DNA of 33,220 bases, taken from the IMG/VR virus record IMGVR_UViG_3300010430_000297, positions 1-33,220 of that record; one strand, 5' to 3'. This stretch comes from a virus. Below are positions 23,229-31,872 of the stretch, in pieces. Position 1 is the stretch's first letter, and every line of letters starts with the position of its first letter. Below the pieces are notes generated by a model. The model was given only the letters and a program-made list of their open reading frames with translations. It was not told where the DNA came from and did not search any database. Made by a program: the position numbers and the translations under genes.

Positions 23229-25348
23229 TATCCTAGTGACAGAGATTGATATAGAGTATCTAATATCATATTGTCATATATCCCATTAACACTATCTAAG
23301 GCTGATAAACCTGTAGTGCTATCAATGGTAGTTTTAGTATTTTCGAAGTCGATTACGCCACCAATTATATTACCATCGAATGCATCGTTATAATCGAAAA
23401 ATAAGTAGTATTTCTCAATATCTATGAAATCGAACGTAGTTGGTAGAACTAAAGGCCAGCCCCAGTCAGATGTATATCCAGATAGTGGGTATACGGAAGC
23501 CCCAGTGGCAGATAGCGGCTGTTGAGAATTTAATAGCGTGTAGATGTTGGAAAACTTCTCAAGTGCCACTATATCGGTTCCAGAGGATACCGAATATGTT
23601 TGAGTATTAAGTTTATCGCCAATGTTCACGCCAAATTCATCTTTAGTGGATCTTCCCCTAATATCTAAATTCTCTTTAAATTTATTCGAAGTTCCAAATA
23701 GTCTCACCTTATCAATAGATAATAGATTTACAATTCTCTCGATTTTCTCTGGTAGATACCAGTTTTCATCCCCAACACCAGTATAATTTAAATTTTCTCC
23801 AAGAGAGTTTAAAAATTCAACTTCACATTTATCAAGATCCTGTGTATTGTCTGTAAAGTTGGCGATCTTTTCGTATAGTTTAATACCTATGGCTTGATGA
23901 TCTGAATCGGCATTACCCAACACACCACCAATGAAATCCCCGAACAATACTTCCTTATCTAGAAGAGTTTCTTGGAATCTTAAATCTTTTATAGTTTCTT
24001 CTGGATTGAAATCCTCGTTCTTCTTATAAATGTCAAAGTAATTTGGGGGATACACACTGAAGTAATTAGAACTACCACTCAATGTATATGCGGATAGTTG
24101 ATCGCTTGTAAAGGTTCCCCCTGCATTTATTCTAACGTTCTCTAATACATCCACAGATGAGATGTTTGGGAAGGTTATATATCCTCTAAACGCACCCCCA
24201 TGATTCTGTGCAGATAGAGTGTAGTTCAATGATGATATTGAGTATACATCTGAAGTTGCTCCTGTCACATTGAGGTTTAGAGCGGATAGTTCAATACTAT
24301 CGAAATTTTTAATGGAGAAATCATCAACACCTTTCACTTTAATCACGAATGGTATGTTGGTATTATAATACTTGATAGGATTTATCTTAAATGAATCGAT
24401 TTCATAACCTTCTCCATCCATACCATTGGATGTTACAGTTAGGTAACTTCCAGCAGTATCTTCAATATTAGCGGATAGCGTAATTCCTAGGTTGTTGTAA
24501 TGATCAAGAGTTTTTCCGTGAAAATGATTATTCGTTCTATCAAAATACATTTTCACTAGAAGCTTATCTGTTATAGTATCCTCTTTGAGATATACAAGTT
24601 TGGTTGAAGATATACCCACGAACTCTGATCCAATATCAGTTGCAGGGCAATCGACTATCATATCGTCCACTATTTTCGCATATAGATCGACACCAACAAA
24701 TTCAATCTTATCAACTTCTCTATATTGATAGCTAGATAATGAATAGTTATAGATTCTATCATATAGAGTATTGAAGTTCTCTAAGTGTTTGAATTTATTG
24801 TCTAAGTTCCAATAATTTGAACTATCCGAACCAGACATCTCATAGAATATATTTGAAATTGATTGATATGGTGGGTAATATGAATCCACAACTAGTGGAC
24901 CATTAATCTTACCACATTTGAAATTGATGGTAGATAATGAGGACCCTGTAGATGAATAGATTAGAATTAATCCATTATACCATATAGGATCTCCATCGTA
25001 TACGATACCCTCACTGTCATATGATGGATTATATGATATATTGAACGTTAATGGTGTATAATCGTGTATAATTACGATCTTTTCAAAGGTTGAGATCTGT
25101 GCATTATTATTACAATCATACACGACCATATTCACAGTATACTTACCGGGATACTTATAACTCTTAGTTGCTGAGAATGAATCAGTTACAGTCCCATCTC
25201 CGAAATTCCACACAACTCTATTATGGATAGATTGTTGTAAATCTGGTATAAATGTTATAGGCGTTAGGTCAAGCGCATATGATGATAACGAGTCAACACC
25301 CGTATAATCAATAGCACTAAAATTCACATATGTTGTGGTATTACTCAT
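23225..25348 (-). CDS. Baseplate-associated protein with an N-terminal PKD domain
   Basis: Residues about 28-95 of this 707-aa protein form a PKD fold: VVWNFGDGTVTDSF (WNFGDG 47-52), then SYKYPGKYTVNMVVYD. PKD domains are immunoglobulin-like modules often involved in binding glycans or proteins. The rest is Ser/Tyr/Asn-rich and beta-looking, with a more helical segment at about 430-600 (EETIKDLRFQETLLDKEVLF). It follows gp25 and gp6 with an 8-nt overlap, the slot of gp7 in T4, so a wedge or fibre-attachment role is inferred. It is the only gene here with a TAG stop, in a TAG-TAG-TAG run that is antisense to the neighbour's Tyr codons. Confidence 0.6.
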   Translation of the reverse strand: MSNTTTYVNFSAIDYTGVDSLSSYALDLTPITFIPDLQQSIHNRVVWNFGDGTVTDSFSATKSYKYPGKYTVNMVVYDCNNNAQISTFEKIVIIHDYTPLTFNISYNPSYDSEGIVYDGDPIWYNGLILIYSSTGSSLSTINFKCGKINGPLVVDSYYPPYQSISNIFYEMSGSDSSNYWNLDNKFKHLENFNTLYDRIYNYSLSSYQYREVDKIEFVGVDLYAKIVDDMIVDCPATDIGSEFVGISSTKLVYLKEDTITDKLLVKMYFDRTNNHFHGKTLDHYNNLGITLSANIEDTAGSYLTVTSNGMDGEGYEIDSFKINPIKYYNTNIPFVIKVKGVDDFSIKNFDSIELSALNLNVTGATSDVYSISSLNYTLSAQNHGGAFRGYITFPNISSVDVLENVRINAGGTFTSDQLSAYTLSGSSNYFSVYPPNYFDIYKKNEDFNPEETIKDLRFQETLLDKEVLFGDFIGGVLGNADSDHQAIGIKLYEKIANFTDNTQDLDKCEVEFLNSLGENLNYTGVGDENWYLPEKIERIVNLLSIDKVRLFGTSNKFKENLDIRGRSTKDEFGVNIGDKLNTQTYSVSSGTDIVALEKFSNIYTLLNSQQPLSATGASVYPLSGYTSDWGWPLVLPTTFDFIDIEKYYLFFDYNDAFDGNIIGGVIDFENTKTTIDSTTGLSALDSVNGIYDNMILDTLYQSLSLGY

Positions 25349-27185
25349 CTATTACTTCTATTCTATTTATTAGGGTGTTGGGTCTGAATATATATGGATA
25401 CTTGAAATATGGTAATGTTGTGGTTTGATTTATTAAGGTTTCATCAACCCCATCAAACATAGGATTCCATACAACGAACGAAAGACCTTCGAAATCTATC
25501 AACTCTTCAGTGTTTGAAGTCTTTAATCTCCTAACGCTCTTCAAGCTTAGTATGTCAGAGGTTATAACAGACATGTCAACTCTCTGTCCAAGTTTAATAT
25601 TGGTCGGGCTGAAATACTGCAATATAATATCTACAACCTTTCCTTTGATTGCTTCTTTGTTGGTCTTATCTCCCTTCTCTCTCGTTATGACAAGTTTAGT
25701 ATTCGCATATACTTCCTTGGTTACACTTTTATTAGTGAATCCAAAATCTAAGGCCACATAGATTGGATCTCTTGGAACAACCTCATTGGTTATGATTTTC
25801 TTATCTTTTGTGATCTCTCTGATGAGCGTTTTGAAACTGTTACTTAAGAACTCTGGATAATGTTCATCTATAGTGCTAGTGAAGGTTGGAACACCGAACA
25901 CGTTGATATTATTAAAATCGCAAGAATCTGCGAAGTTGACTTGATTCAATATCACTCGATTCACCTTATTTGGATCTACGCAGATATCATAGAAGTATTG
26001 TATATACTCATTAATGAATGTTTCATTGTTTACAACTTTAACATCATTTAACACGTTTGGAATACTCTTCAATAGGAATTTTTCGTAGTCCGTTTCGGTC
26101 ACAAGTCTTAATTGCGATGATAGGAATAGTGGGCTATTTTCTCTAATCTGCTCTACACTCTCAGCGCCCTGAATAGAAGTTGAATTAGATGGATTATTGA
26201 AGATTATGAACGGGGATTCATTATTTGTAATTTGAGAAGAGTCAGAGACATTCACATCACTATAAATTTGATTGAATCTATTACTATTATATAAAAATAA
26301 TTTATTTCCGTTGATAGCATTTTTAGATATTAAACCCTTATCCCCATCACTTAGGACGTAGAAGATTGCAACCTCATCGCTAGATACGAGAGATTTTCCG
26401 AAAACGTCATTTCCGAATTTCACTTCGTAATGTCCATTTTCATTCAATCTTAAATCGAAAACTCTATCATTCGAATCTGAAAGGAATAGACTATCAACTT
26501 CATCATATTCATACCAAGTGTCAGTTCTAGCCTCCTTGACATATACCGAAATGGTTCCATTAGATATGAATCTAGTATCTCTATTATCAGTCAGATTATC
26601 GACAACTATCGGAATGGTTTCGTAATTTATACCTTCGGAGGTGTAAATTGGATACTCTCCAACACTTCCCTGATATAGAATTGTATTCTCTGCGATTGAT
26701 TCGATTGTTTCAACTGCGCTTGTAACCTTCTCGAAAGTATTATCATCAATGAAAGTGTATTGGACGTTATCTACCAGAAAATAGCTATATTTTCTGATAT
26801 TATAGTTACCGGGGGTTAGAAGTGCTGTAGCTACAGCATTAATTGGAGTTAGAGATGTCTGTTTACCTGTCGGCTTATATCCAATCAATTTAACAATCTT
26901 ATTCATGTTCTCGTAGATCGTAGCTTGAGTGAACATGGATTCAGTTGATGTTTGGTTTAGGTAGAACATCAGAACGTGTGTATAATACGCTAGGATATCT
27001 ACAAGAGAGGACATGTTACTACCTTCATAGTTCTGATCCGTGAAGTTTCCTCCCGCATTCAACTGTTCTTCGATGAAAGATTTTAAAGACAATGCATCAA
27101 AGTTTACATATGCATCTTGCGGGAGATTAAACTCTAAGTTTTCGTTCACAGTAATATTTAGATCATATGACGGTATAACCGACAC
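25341..27185 (-). CDS. 6: Baseplate wedge protein gp6-like
   Basis: The 614-aa protein has the strongly conserved N-terminal gp6 block SLVDILAYYTHVLMFYLNQT, followed by ESMFTQATIYENMNKIVKLI and GYKPTGKQTS. It also has a central EQIRENSPLFLSSQLRLVTETDYEKFL typical of baseplate J/gp6 proteins. gp6 forms the iris ring of the baseplate that transmits the contraction signal. Length is close to T4 gp6 (660 aa). The start is GTG at 27185, overlapping gp25 by 23 nt; no late promoter is visible, so coupled translation is likely. Confidence 0.9.
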   Translation of the reverse strand: MSVIPSYDLNITVNENLEFNLPQDAYVNFDALSLKSFIEEQLNAGGNFTDQNYEGSNMSSLVDILAYYTHVLMFYLNQTSTESMFTQATIYENMNKIVKLIGYKPTGKQTSLTPINAVATALLTPGNYNIRKYSYFLVDNVQYTFIDDNTFEKVTSAVETIESIAENTILYQGSVGEYPIYTSEGINYETIPIVVDNLTDNRDTRFISNGTISVYVKEARTDTWYEYDEVDSLFLSDSNDRVFDLRLNENGHYEVKFGNDVFGKSLVSSDEVAIFYVLSDGDKGLISKNAINGNKLFLYNSNRFNQIYSDVNVSDSSQITNNESPFIIFNNPSNSTSIQGAESVEQIRENSPLFLSSQLRLVTETDYEKFLLKSIPNVLNDVKVVNNETFINEYIQYFYDICVDPNKVNRVILNQVNFADSCDFNNINVFGVPTFTSTIDEHYPEFLSNSFKTLIREITKDKKIITNEVVPRDPIYVALDFGFTNKSVTKEVYANTKLVITREKGDKTNKEAIKGKVVDIILQYFSPTNIKLGQRVDMSVITSDILSLKSVRRLKTSNTEELIDFEGLSFVVWNPMFDGVDETLINQTTTLPYFKYPYIFRPNTLINRIEVIDE

Positions 27186-27648
27186 TGTTTAGTTCAGATT
27201 TAATTGATAGTCCTCGAATATCCAAAGATGGGACATCTATTTGTAGATTTATATAATAAGAATTCGCATCTTCATCCCCAATAACCTCAACATTCTTAAC
27301 GGTTATCCTAGGCTCCATCCTTGGAAGTTTACTTTCGATATCTTCTTGAATTATATCTGCCGTGAAGTCGTCAACAGGTTCAAATATGTATTGTCTAAGA
27401 TCTACGCCATATAAAGGACTCAAGATCTTATCACCCGGAGAAGTTAGGAATGCAGTAACAATACTATTCTTAATAGCTTCAATATCATATAAAACACTAA
27501 GATCCTTCAGATATTCTTGTTTGTTCAGCTGATTGTTAAATGATACCTCCGATGTTAGGTCAAATTCTATATCTTTATATAGATAATCCTTCTTTAGAGA
27601 TTGCTCTACTAAGGAATCAACTTGTAATGATTTGATTTTAATCGCCAC
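27163..27648 (-). CDS. 25: Baseplate wedge protein gp25 (lysozyme-like)
   Basis: The 161-aa protein shows the GPW/gp25 core AIKNSIVTAFLTSPGDKILS, then PLYGVDLRQYIFEP, and the conserved MEPRI (EPR) motif followed by VKNVEV. gp25 joins wedge to sheath and starts sheath polymerisation; despite its name it is not expected to be an active lysozyme. The start is GTG, 5 nt after the stop of the coiled-coil gene. No late core is present at the usual place, so it is read from the promoter at 29331-29342. Confidence 0.9.
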   Translation of the reverse strand: MAIKIKSLQVDSLVEQSLKKDYLYKDIEFDLTSEVSFNNQLNKQEYLKDLSVLYDIEAIKNSIVTAFLTSPGDKILSPLYGVDLRQYIFEPVDDFTADIIQEDIESKLPRMEPRITVKNVEVIGDEDANSYYINLQIDVPSLDIRGLSIKSELNSVGYTVI

Positions 27649-27653
27649 TATTA

Positions 27654-29330
27654 TTACTTGGTTAGGATTTCAATCATATCAATTTTAAATGAATCTTCAT
27701 CATATTCCAATGATTTTAACATTCTCTCGGTATAATCGTCAAATGATTCTGATTTAAGGTCTGAGAATGCCTTCAAATGTCCAAATCTCTTCATATCTGA
27801 ATCGATTGAAGATTTAAGTTGTCCGAATGAATTAAGTCCAGATCTAGTAACCTTAAATGGTCTATTAATAACATTATATTGAGTATTTTTATCTTCAATT
27901 CCCATACCAACTACGAAACTTCGCAACATGTCCTTTATCTCAGGATCGTTCCATAGTTTACGTTGGTTATTTAGTACTAAAGTATCTTTAGATGAGGGGA
28001 ATTGATTAATATAATCATTAAAGTTAGCATACGATGTGTCATGTTTGACCATATCTGGTGTAACCTTTAGAGACATTTTATTCAATTTGAGATTGCTATA
28101 GATGGATAGTAATCGCACTATGGGGAGGGCATTATAATCTCTTAACTTAGTTATATTTGTTTGAGGATTAAATTCTCGCTCATCTAAATCTTTAACTCTA
28201 TTATCCCCAACCTCATCTCCAATTCCATTATAAAATCTCTCATATGCTGCCATATATCCAAGTATTGGATTTACATTAGGGTCTGGAGATGTTAGATCTT
28301 CCAACATTTTAAGTTTAGCTTCAATTTCTTCTGAAGGTTCTTCCCAATTGATTTCGTCAGAATTTATTGTTTGACGATCACTAAGTTCCCCAGATAGATA
28401 TTCATGTAATCTACCTGCACTGGTGAATATTTCCTTTTGAAGTCTCTCTAGATATGTATCATTAATTGCTTCATTATTGGCTTGTATCTTCGTTGTTCTA
28501 TCGGTTAATGTAACCAGTTCTTCCTCATTTTTCTCAATTTTCTTATCAAGATCAATAATCTTACCTTCAGTTTCAGCATTCATTCGATATAGAGTATCTA
28601 TAGCCGATTGTGAGTTTTGGGTGTGGCTGTATTTATTTGTTAATATGTCCAACTTTCTTTTATTTTTGTCATATTCTGCATTTAGGTTTACTCTACGGCG
28701 ACTGTGTAAACCATCACCCTTATCCAACTCTCTTTTAATCATTTTTTCAGAATCTTCTAAAGCTGATATACGTCGCTCCAATGCGAATTTTTTACTTGGG
28801 GACATTTTAAAATTATTAATAATTTTAGAATTATCGGCAATGCTGGTTTCATACCCAGCTCTTTTACTCCTCTGCTTATCTAACGTGGCTGGAAGAGAAT
28901 TAATTTTACTTTCTTCGTCATATTTTACCTTGACCATTTTACCCTTCTTATTCTCAACGCCCATCATAGTTTGATAACCATCTCTCTGTCTATCAAACTC
29001 ATCAGCTATCTTTTTAACTTGGGGGGCGAAGGTATCATCATTGGCCAATAGTGAAAATGCACTGTTTAATACTTTCCACGCTCTAGATTGAACATCCATA
29101 TCTTTCTTGATATTAAGCTTATTTCCGTCTTCGTCTGTAACGTCACTCCCACTTTTACTCTTAAATTCCCATTTTTTCTTAGGTTTTAGTAATTCATTAT
29201 TATCTGAGAAACCAGCAGATTGGTTCGATAATCCTTTAGGTCCAGCGGCATTCTTTGCATTAAATATCGCATTACCACCCTGAACACCCTTACCTTCCGC
29301 GAGCATATATACTAACTTTTCAAACTTCAT
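27654..29330 (-). CDS. Hypothetical coiled-coil late protein
   Basis: I do not recognise this 558-aa protein. Residues about 160-320 are rich in K/E/D/L heptads (RRISALEDSEKMIKRELDKG, KIIDLDKKIEKNEEELVTL), predicting long coiled coils. The C-terminal 200 residues look globular. The N-terminus is Gly/Asn-rich (EGKGVQGGNAIFNAKNAAGP). The start chosen is ATG 29330, because a late promoter lies exactly 5 nt upstream; the in-frame codon at 29366 is beyond that promoter. It heads the operon that continues with gp25, gp6 and the PKD protein, so a baseplate or head-core role is possible. Confidence 0.7.
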   Translation of the reverse strand: MKFEKLVYMLAEGKGVQGGNAIFNAKNAAGPKGLSNQSAGFSDNNELLKPKKKWEFKSKSGSDVTDEDGNKLNIKKDMDVQSRAWKVLNSAFSLLANDDTFAPQVKKIADEFDRQRDGYQTMMGVENKKGKMVKVKYDEESKINSLPATLDKQRSKRAGYETSIADNSKIINNFKMSPSKKFALERRISALEDSEKMIKRELDKGDGLHSRRRVNLNAEYDKNKRKLDILTNKYSHTQNSQSAIDTLYRMNAETEGKIIDLDKKIEKNEEELVTLTDRTTKIQANNEAINDTYLERLQKEIFTSAGRLHEYLSGELSDRQTINSDEINWEEPSEEIEAKLKMLEDLTSPDPNVNPILGYMAAYERFYNGIGDEVGDNRVKDLDEREFNPQTNITKLRDYNALPIVRLLSIYSNLKLNKMSLKVTPDMVKHDTSYANFNDYINQFPSSKDTLVLNNQRKLWNDPEIKDMLRSFVVGMGIEDKNTQYNVINRPFKVTRSGLNSFGQLKSSIDSDMKRFGHLKAFSDLKSESFDDYTERMLKSLEYDEDSFKIDMIEILTK

Positions 29331-29342
29331 AGTATTATTTAC
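29331..29342 (-). promoter_or_regulatory. Late promoter of the coiled-coil/gp25/gp6/PKD operon
   Basis: GTAAATA (29342-29336), spacer ATACT (5 nt), ATG at 29330. It lies back-to-back with a plus-strand late promoter in a 34-nt gap. Confidence 0.75.
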
Positions 29343-29352
29343 CAACAAAAAG

Positions 29353-29364
29353 ATAAATATACTC
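29353..29364 (+). promoter_or_regulatory. Late promoter, 298-aa gene
   Basis: ATAAATA (29353-29359), spacer TACTC (5 nt), ATG at 29365. Confidence 0.75.
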
Positions 29365-30261
29365 ATGGGTAAGAAGTTTGACGCAATTTACAACGAAGCG
29401 GTCGTATCAAGATATCAAGTTGGAGGATATCTTCCGGGAGATATCGTGAAGTTTAGACCTTCATATAAATCTACTGCGTGTTATAAAGCAATGCATTCTA
29501 TAATGCAGAAGGAATTAGACGAATTGGCTAAATCTGGACTTAATATTAAAGTCACACAAGTTGGTGATAAATTGGCTAATCAATCAATGGCAAATCAGCA
29601 TAAAACTGCCGATCAAGCTGTTATCACTATTGCGGGTGATCAGGGGGGTGGTCGTTATTATGACTCCATCACGGTATCTGCCGATATGATCGACATGTTG
29701 GATGCTAGTGATCCAACTCCAAAGATTCCAGATCAATTTTATCGTAATCAGGACCAAGATATTAAAGCTGTCGAATGGAAATCAGATACTCAAAACATTA
29801 CAAGAGTTACCGATAAAGGTAATGGTAAGAATACTCCAACAGATTTAAAACTTGCAGGGGAAGGTACTCGTCTCAAGAGAGATAATGATAATCTATCTAC
29901 ATTGTATGAAAATACTTATAGATCTGATATCATCACCCCAAAGGAGAGACGTAAAATTACTAGTGTTCTTACCCATGTAGGTTTGGATGGTAATGCGAGA
30001 TTTGAAACTGTTGGTAAGGCTATCTCAGCTTTGACTCAGGTAATGTCTGATATTGGATTTGATGTAGACATGGTGAGTGATCATAAACTTGCTCAAGCGC
30101 ATCATGAACCGGGAGCTAAAGATTCCCTACTATTACCATTCAGACGCACAAGTGCATCTGCCGATCCATTCTCCGAAGAAGATCAAATCGAAAATAGTCG
30201 AGTATCATTCAATTATGAAGATGTCGGTAACGGATTTGAAGTTGTAGCATATGCTAGCTAA
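29365..30261 (+). CDS. Conserved-looking late protein of unknown function
   Basis: The 298-aa protein begins MGKKFDAIYNEAVVSRYQVG and continues GYLPGDIVKF. A similar opening (x-RYQxGGFLxGDxVKF) is familiar to me from unassigned structural-region proteins of marine T4-like phages. Residues 40-110 look alpha/beta (ACYKAMHSIMQKELDELAKS, DQAVITIAGDQGGG), followed by a charged middle part and a folded C-terminus. No catalytic motif stands out. Its stop lies 16 nt before the ATG of the next gene, which has its own late promoter. A virion or assembly role is inferred from expression class only. Confidence 0.7.
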   Translation: MGKKFDAIYNEAVVSRYQVGGYLPGDIVKFRPSYKSTACYKAMHSIMQKELDELAKSGLNIKVTQVGDKLANQSMANQHKTADQAVITIAGDQGGGRYYDSITVSADMIDMLDASDPTPKIPDQFYRNQDQDIKAVEWKSDTQNITRVTDKGNGKNTPTDLKLAGEGTRLKRDNDNLSTLYENTYRSDIITPKERRKITSVLTHVGLDGNARFETVGKAISALTQVMSDIGFDVDMVSDHKLAQAHHEPGAKDSLLLPFRRTSASADPFSEEDQIENSRVSFNYEDVGNGFEVVAYAS

Positions 30262-30265
30262 AACA

Positions 30266-30277
30266 CTAAATAATATC
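30266..30277 (+). promoter_or_regulatory. Late promoter, Ala/Gly-rich protein gene
   Basis: CTAAATA (30266-30272), spacer ATATC (5 nt), ATG at 30278. It places the start at 30278, not at the in-frame ATG 30251 inside the previous gene. Confidence 0.75.
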
Positions 30278-30964
30278 ATGTCATCATTTAATCATAAAGA
30301 TAACGTCCTCTTGCAAGAGGCTTACGACCTACAACTTCTTAAGGAACAAGCCCCCCATCTAACCGTTAAACAGTTACAGTCTGGGTTTGGGACTATGACA
30401 GAATCTCAATTAAGTTACATCGATACCGTAAACCAGAGAATTCTCAATGAGTTCTTCGGAGGTCTTAAGAATCTTGGCAAAGCTGCTAAGAACGTTGGTG
30501 GTGCTGCACTACAAGGTGTTAAAAATGCTGGTGGTGCTGCACTACAAGGTGCTAAGAACGTTGGTGGTGCTGCTGTCAATGCGGCATCTGCTGGAGCGCA
30601 AGGCGCATTGGCCGCTGGTAAACAGGTGGTAGACAATACTAAGGATATTGTCAATTCAGGTAATGTAGCCGCAGAATCCGAAAAGGCTATTGGTCAAGCA
30701 CAAGCCTCTATGCAACAACTTATCGACCTTGTAACTAAAGCTCAACAAAATGGTCTTATTAAAGCTCAAGGTGCTGTTACAGATATGACACTTGCAAACA
30801 TCATTGATGAACTCACAACTGCTCAACAATCTGCTACCACCTTTAACCAGAATGCCCTAGATACCGGATTTACTGGTGGTGCTGGGAAAGCTGCCGCTAG
30901 AGCTTATAAAGGGGCGCAACAATCACTTGCGGGTCAAGGAGCAGGTCAACCTGCGACTGCGTAA
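30278..30964 (+). CDS. Ala/Gly-rich late protein with hendecad repeats
   Basis: The 228-aa protein has an N-terminal helical part (VLLQEAYDLQLLKEQAPHLT, ending ILNEFFGGL). An Ala/Gly-rich segment follows with a repeated 11-residue unit (AKNVGGAALQG, VKNAGGAALQG, AKNVGGAAVN), then a Gln/Ala-rich helical C-terminus. The repeats would form amphipathic or glycine-zipper-like helices, seen in proteins that insert into membranes or pack tightly in virions. No family is named. It ends in a 19-nt overlap with the convergent clamp loader gene. Confidence 0.65.
   Translation: MSSFNHKDNVLLQEAYDLQLLKEQAPHLTVKQLQSGFGTMTESQLSYIDTVNQRILNEFFGGLKNLGKAAKNVGGAALQGVKNAGGAALQGAKNVGGAAVNAASAGAQGALAAGKQVVDNTKDIVNSGNVAAESEKAIGQAQASMQQLIDLVTKAQQNGLIKAQGAVTDMTLANIIDELTTAQQSATTFNQNALDTGFTGGAGKAAARAYKGAQQSLAGQGAGQPATA
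30485..30580 (+). repeat. 33-bp tandem repeat, about three copies
   Basis: Three in-frame units of 11 codons (30485-30517, 30518-30550, 30551-30580), sharing GGTGGTGCTGC cores. They encode the AKNVGGAALQG-type repeats and probably arose by slippage or unequal exchange. Confidence 0.85.
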
Positions 30965-31872
30965 TCTTCTAAATTTAGAAGACAGGCAAAAAAGTTAATT
31001 TCTTTATCGGCTACTCTAGTGGCGATATCTAAATGCTCTGCAATCTTAATGATCATCATCTTCTTATTGATGTCATCAATCTTAGAACTATATACATAAT
31101 TTAAAAGATCCGTTAGTAACTGATCCCACTCGGAATTGAAGATATTATCATTCTCTATTAGATATTTTCTAGTAGCTAAAGTCTTACCATCTTTTAAGTT
31201 ATCCCATATAAGAGTTAGTAACTCATTATTGTCTCCAACTTCGGTGACAACTAGTTTCCCATCAATACAAAACTTCTGCATCTCGTTGATACATTTTCTA
31301 AGATCTGGGAAGTGTCTCTTAACTAGAGCAACCAATGATCTACCACTAGCTTTGTTAATCTCAACATTTTCAGCCCTTAAGATCTTAACACACCTATTAA
31401 CTGCATCTATCAAGGATGGTTTAATATCTAGACTTTGACATCTGGATTGTAGAGCAGGAATGATCTTATGACGGTAGTTACCAGTCAATATGAATCTAGT
31501 GGTGTCTGTATAAGACTCCATAAGATTTCTTAATGCCCCCTGTGCAGATAATGATAAGAAATCACACTCATCTAGGATGATAACCTTCAATCCACCATCA
31601 ATACTCTTTGTTTGGGCGAATCCTGTAACCTTTACTCTAATATTGTCAATACCTGTTTCATCAGATGCATTAACGTATAGATAATCACATTTTAGAACGT
31701 CTTGCACTAAAATTCGGGCTAGACTGGTTTTTCCAGATCCCTGAACTCCGCAAAATAATAAATTTGGAATATTTTTTCCATAATTTAATAAAATTTCACG
31801 AATTTCAGTTGAAATGCATAAATCGGCTAGTGTTTGAGGGCGGTATTTTTCGAACCAAATTTTATCTGTCAT
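30946..31872 (-). CDS. 44: Sliding-clamp loader ATPase subunit (gp44-like)
   Basis: The 308-aa AAA+ protein begins MTDKIWFEKYRPQTLADLCI and carries Walker A GVQGSGKTS (42-50), Walker B VIILDECD (97-104), sensor-1 TGN (130-132) and the RFC-box LQSRC (141-145, arginine finger). These features and its length match T4 gp44 (319 aa), which with gp62 loads the gp45 clamp. In T4 the clamp also activates late transcription. The partner genes are not in this window. Its ATG overlaps the stop of the rmlA-like gene as ATGA (31869-31872), an unusual coupling of replication and sugar genes. Confidence 0.92.
   Translation of the reverse strand: MTDKIWFEKYRPQTLADLCISTEIREILLNYGKNIPNLLFCGVQGSGKTSLARILVQDVLKCDYLYVNASDETGIDNIRVKVTGFAQTKSIDGGLKVIILDECDFLSLSAQGALRNLMESYTDTTRFILTGNYRHKIIPALQSRCQSLDIKPSLIDAVNRCVKILRAENVEINKASGRSLVALVKRHFPDLRKCINEMQKFCIDGKLVVTEVGDNNELLTLIWDNLKDGKTLATRKYLIENDNIFNSEWDQLLTDLLNYVYSSKIDDINKKMMIIKIAEHLDIATRVADKEINFFACLLNLEDYAVAG
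30965..30982. repeat. 18-bp perfect palindrome at a convergent junction
   Basis: TCTTCTAAATTTAGAAGA begins one base after the stop of the Ala/Gly-rich gene and lies within the last codons of the clamp loader gene. It may be a weak bidirectional terminator, but no T run follows on either strand. Confidence 0.5.

Noticed and set aside
29331-29366. Longer start for the coiled-coil protein (12 extra residues from 29366)
   Set aside because: The extra codons run through the late promoter, which sits exactly 5 nt before ATG 29330, and into the divergent gene's start.
30251-30277. Start at 30251 for the Ala/Gly-rich protein
   Set aside because: It overlaps the end of the previous gene and the promoter; ATG 30278 fits the 5-nt spacer.
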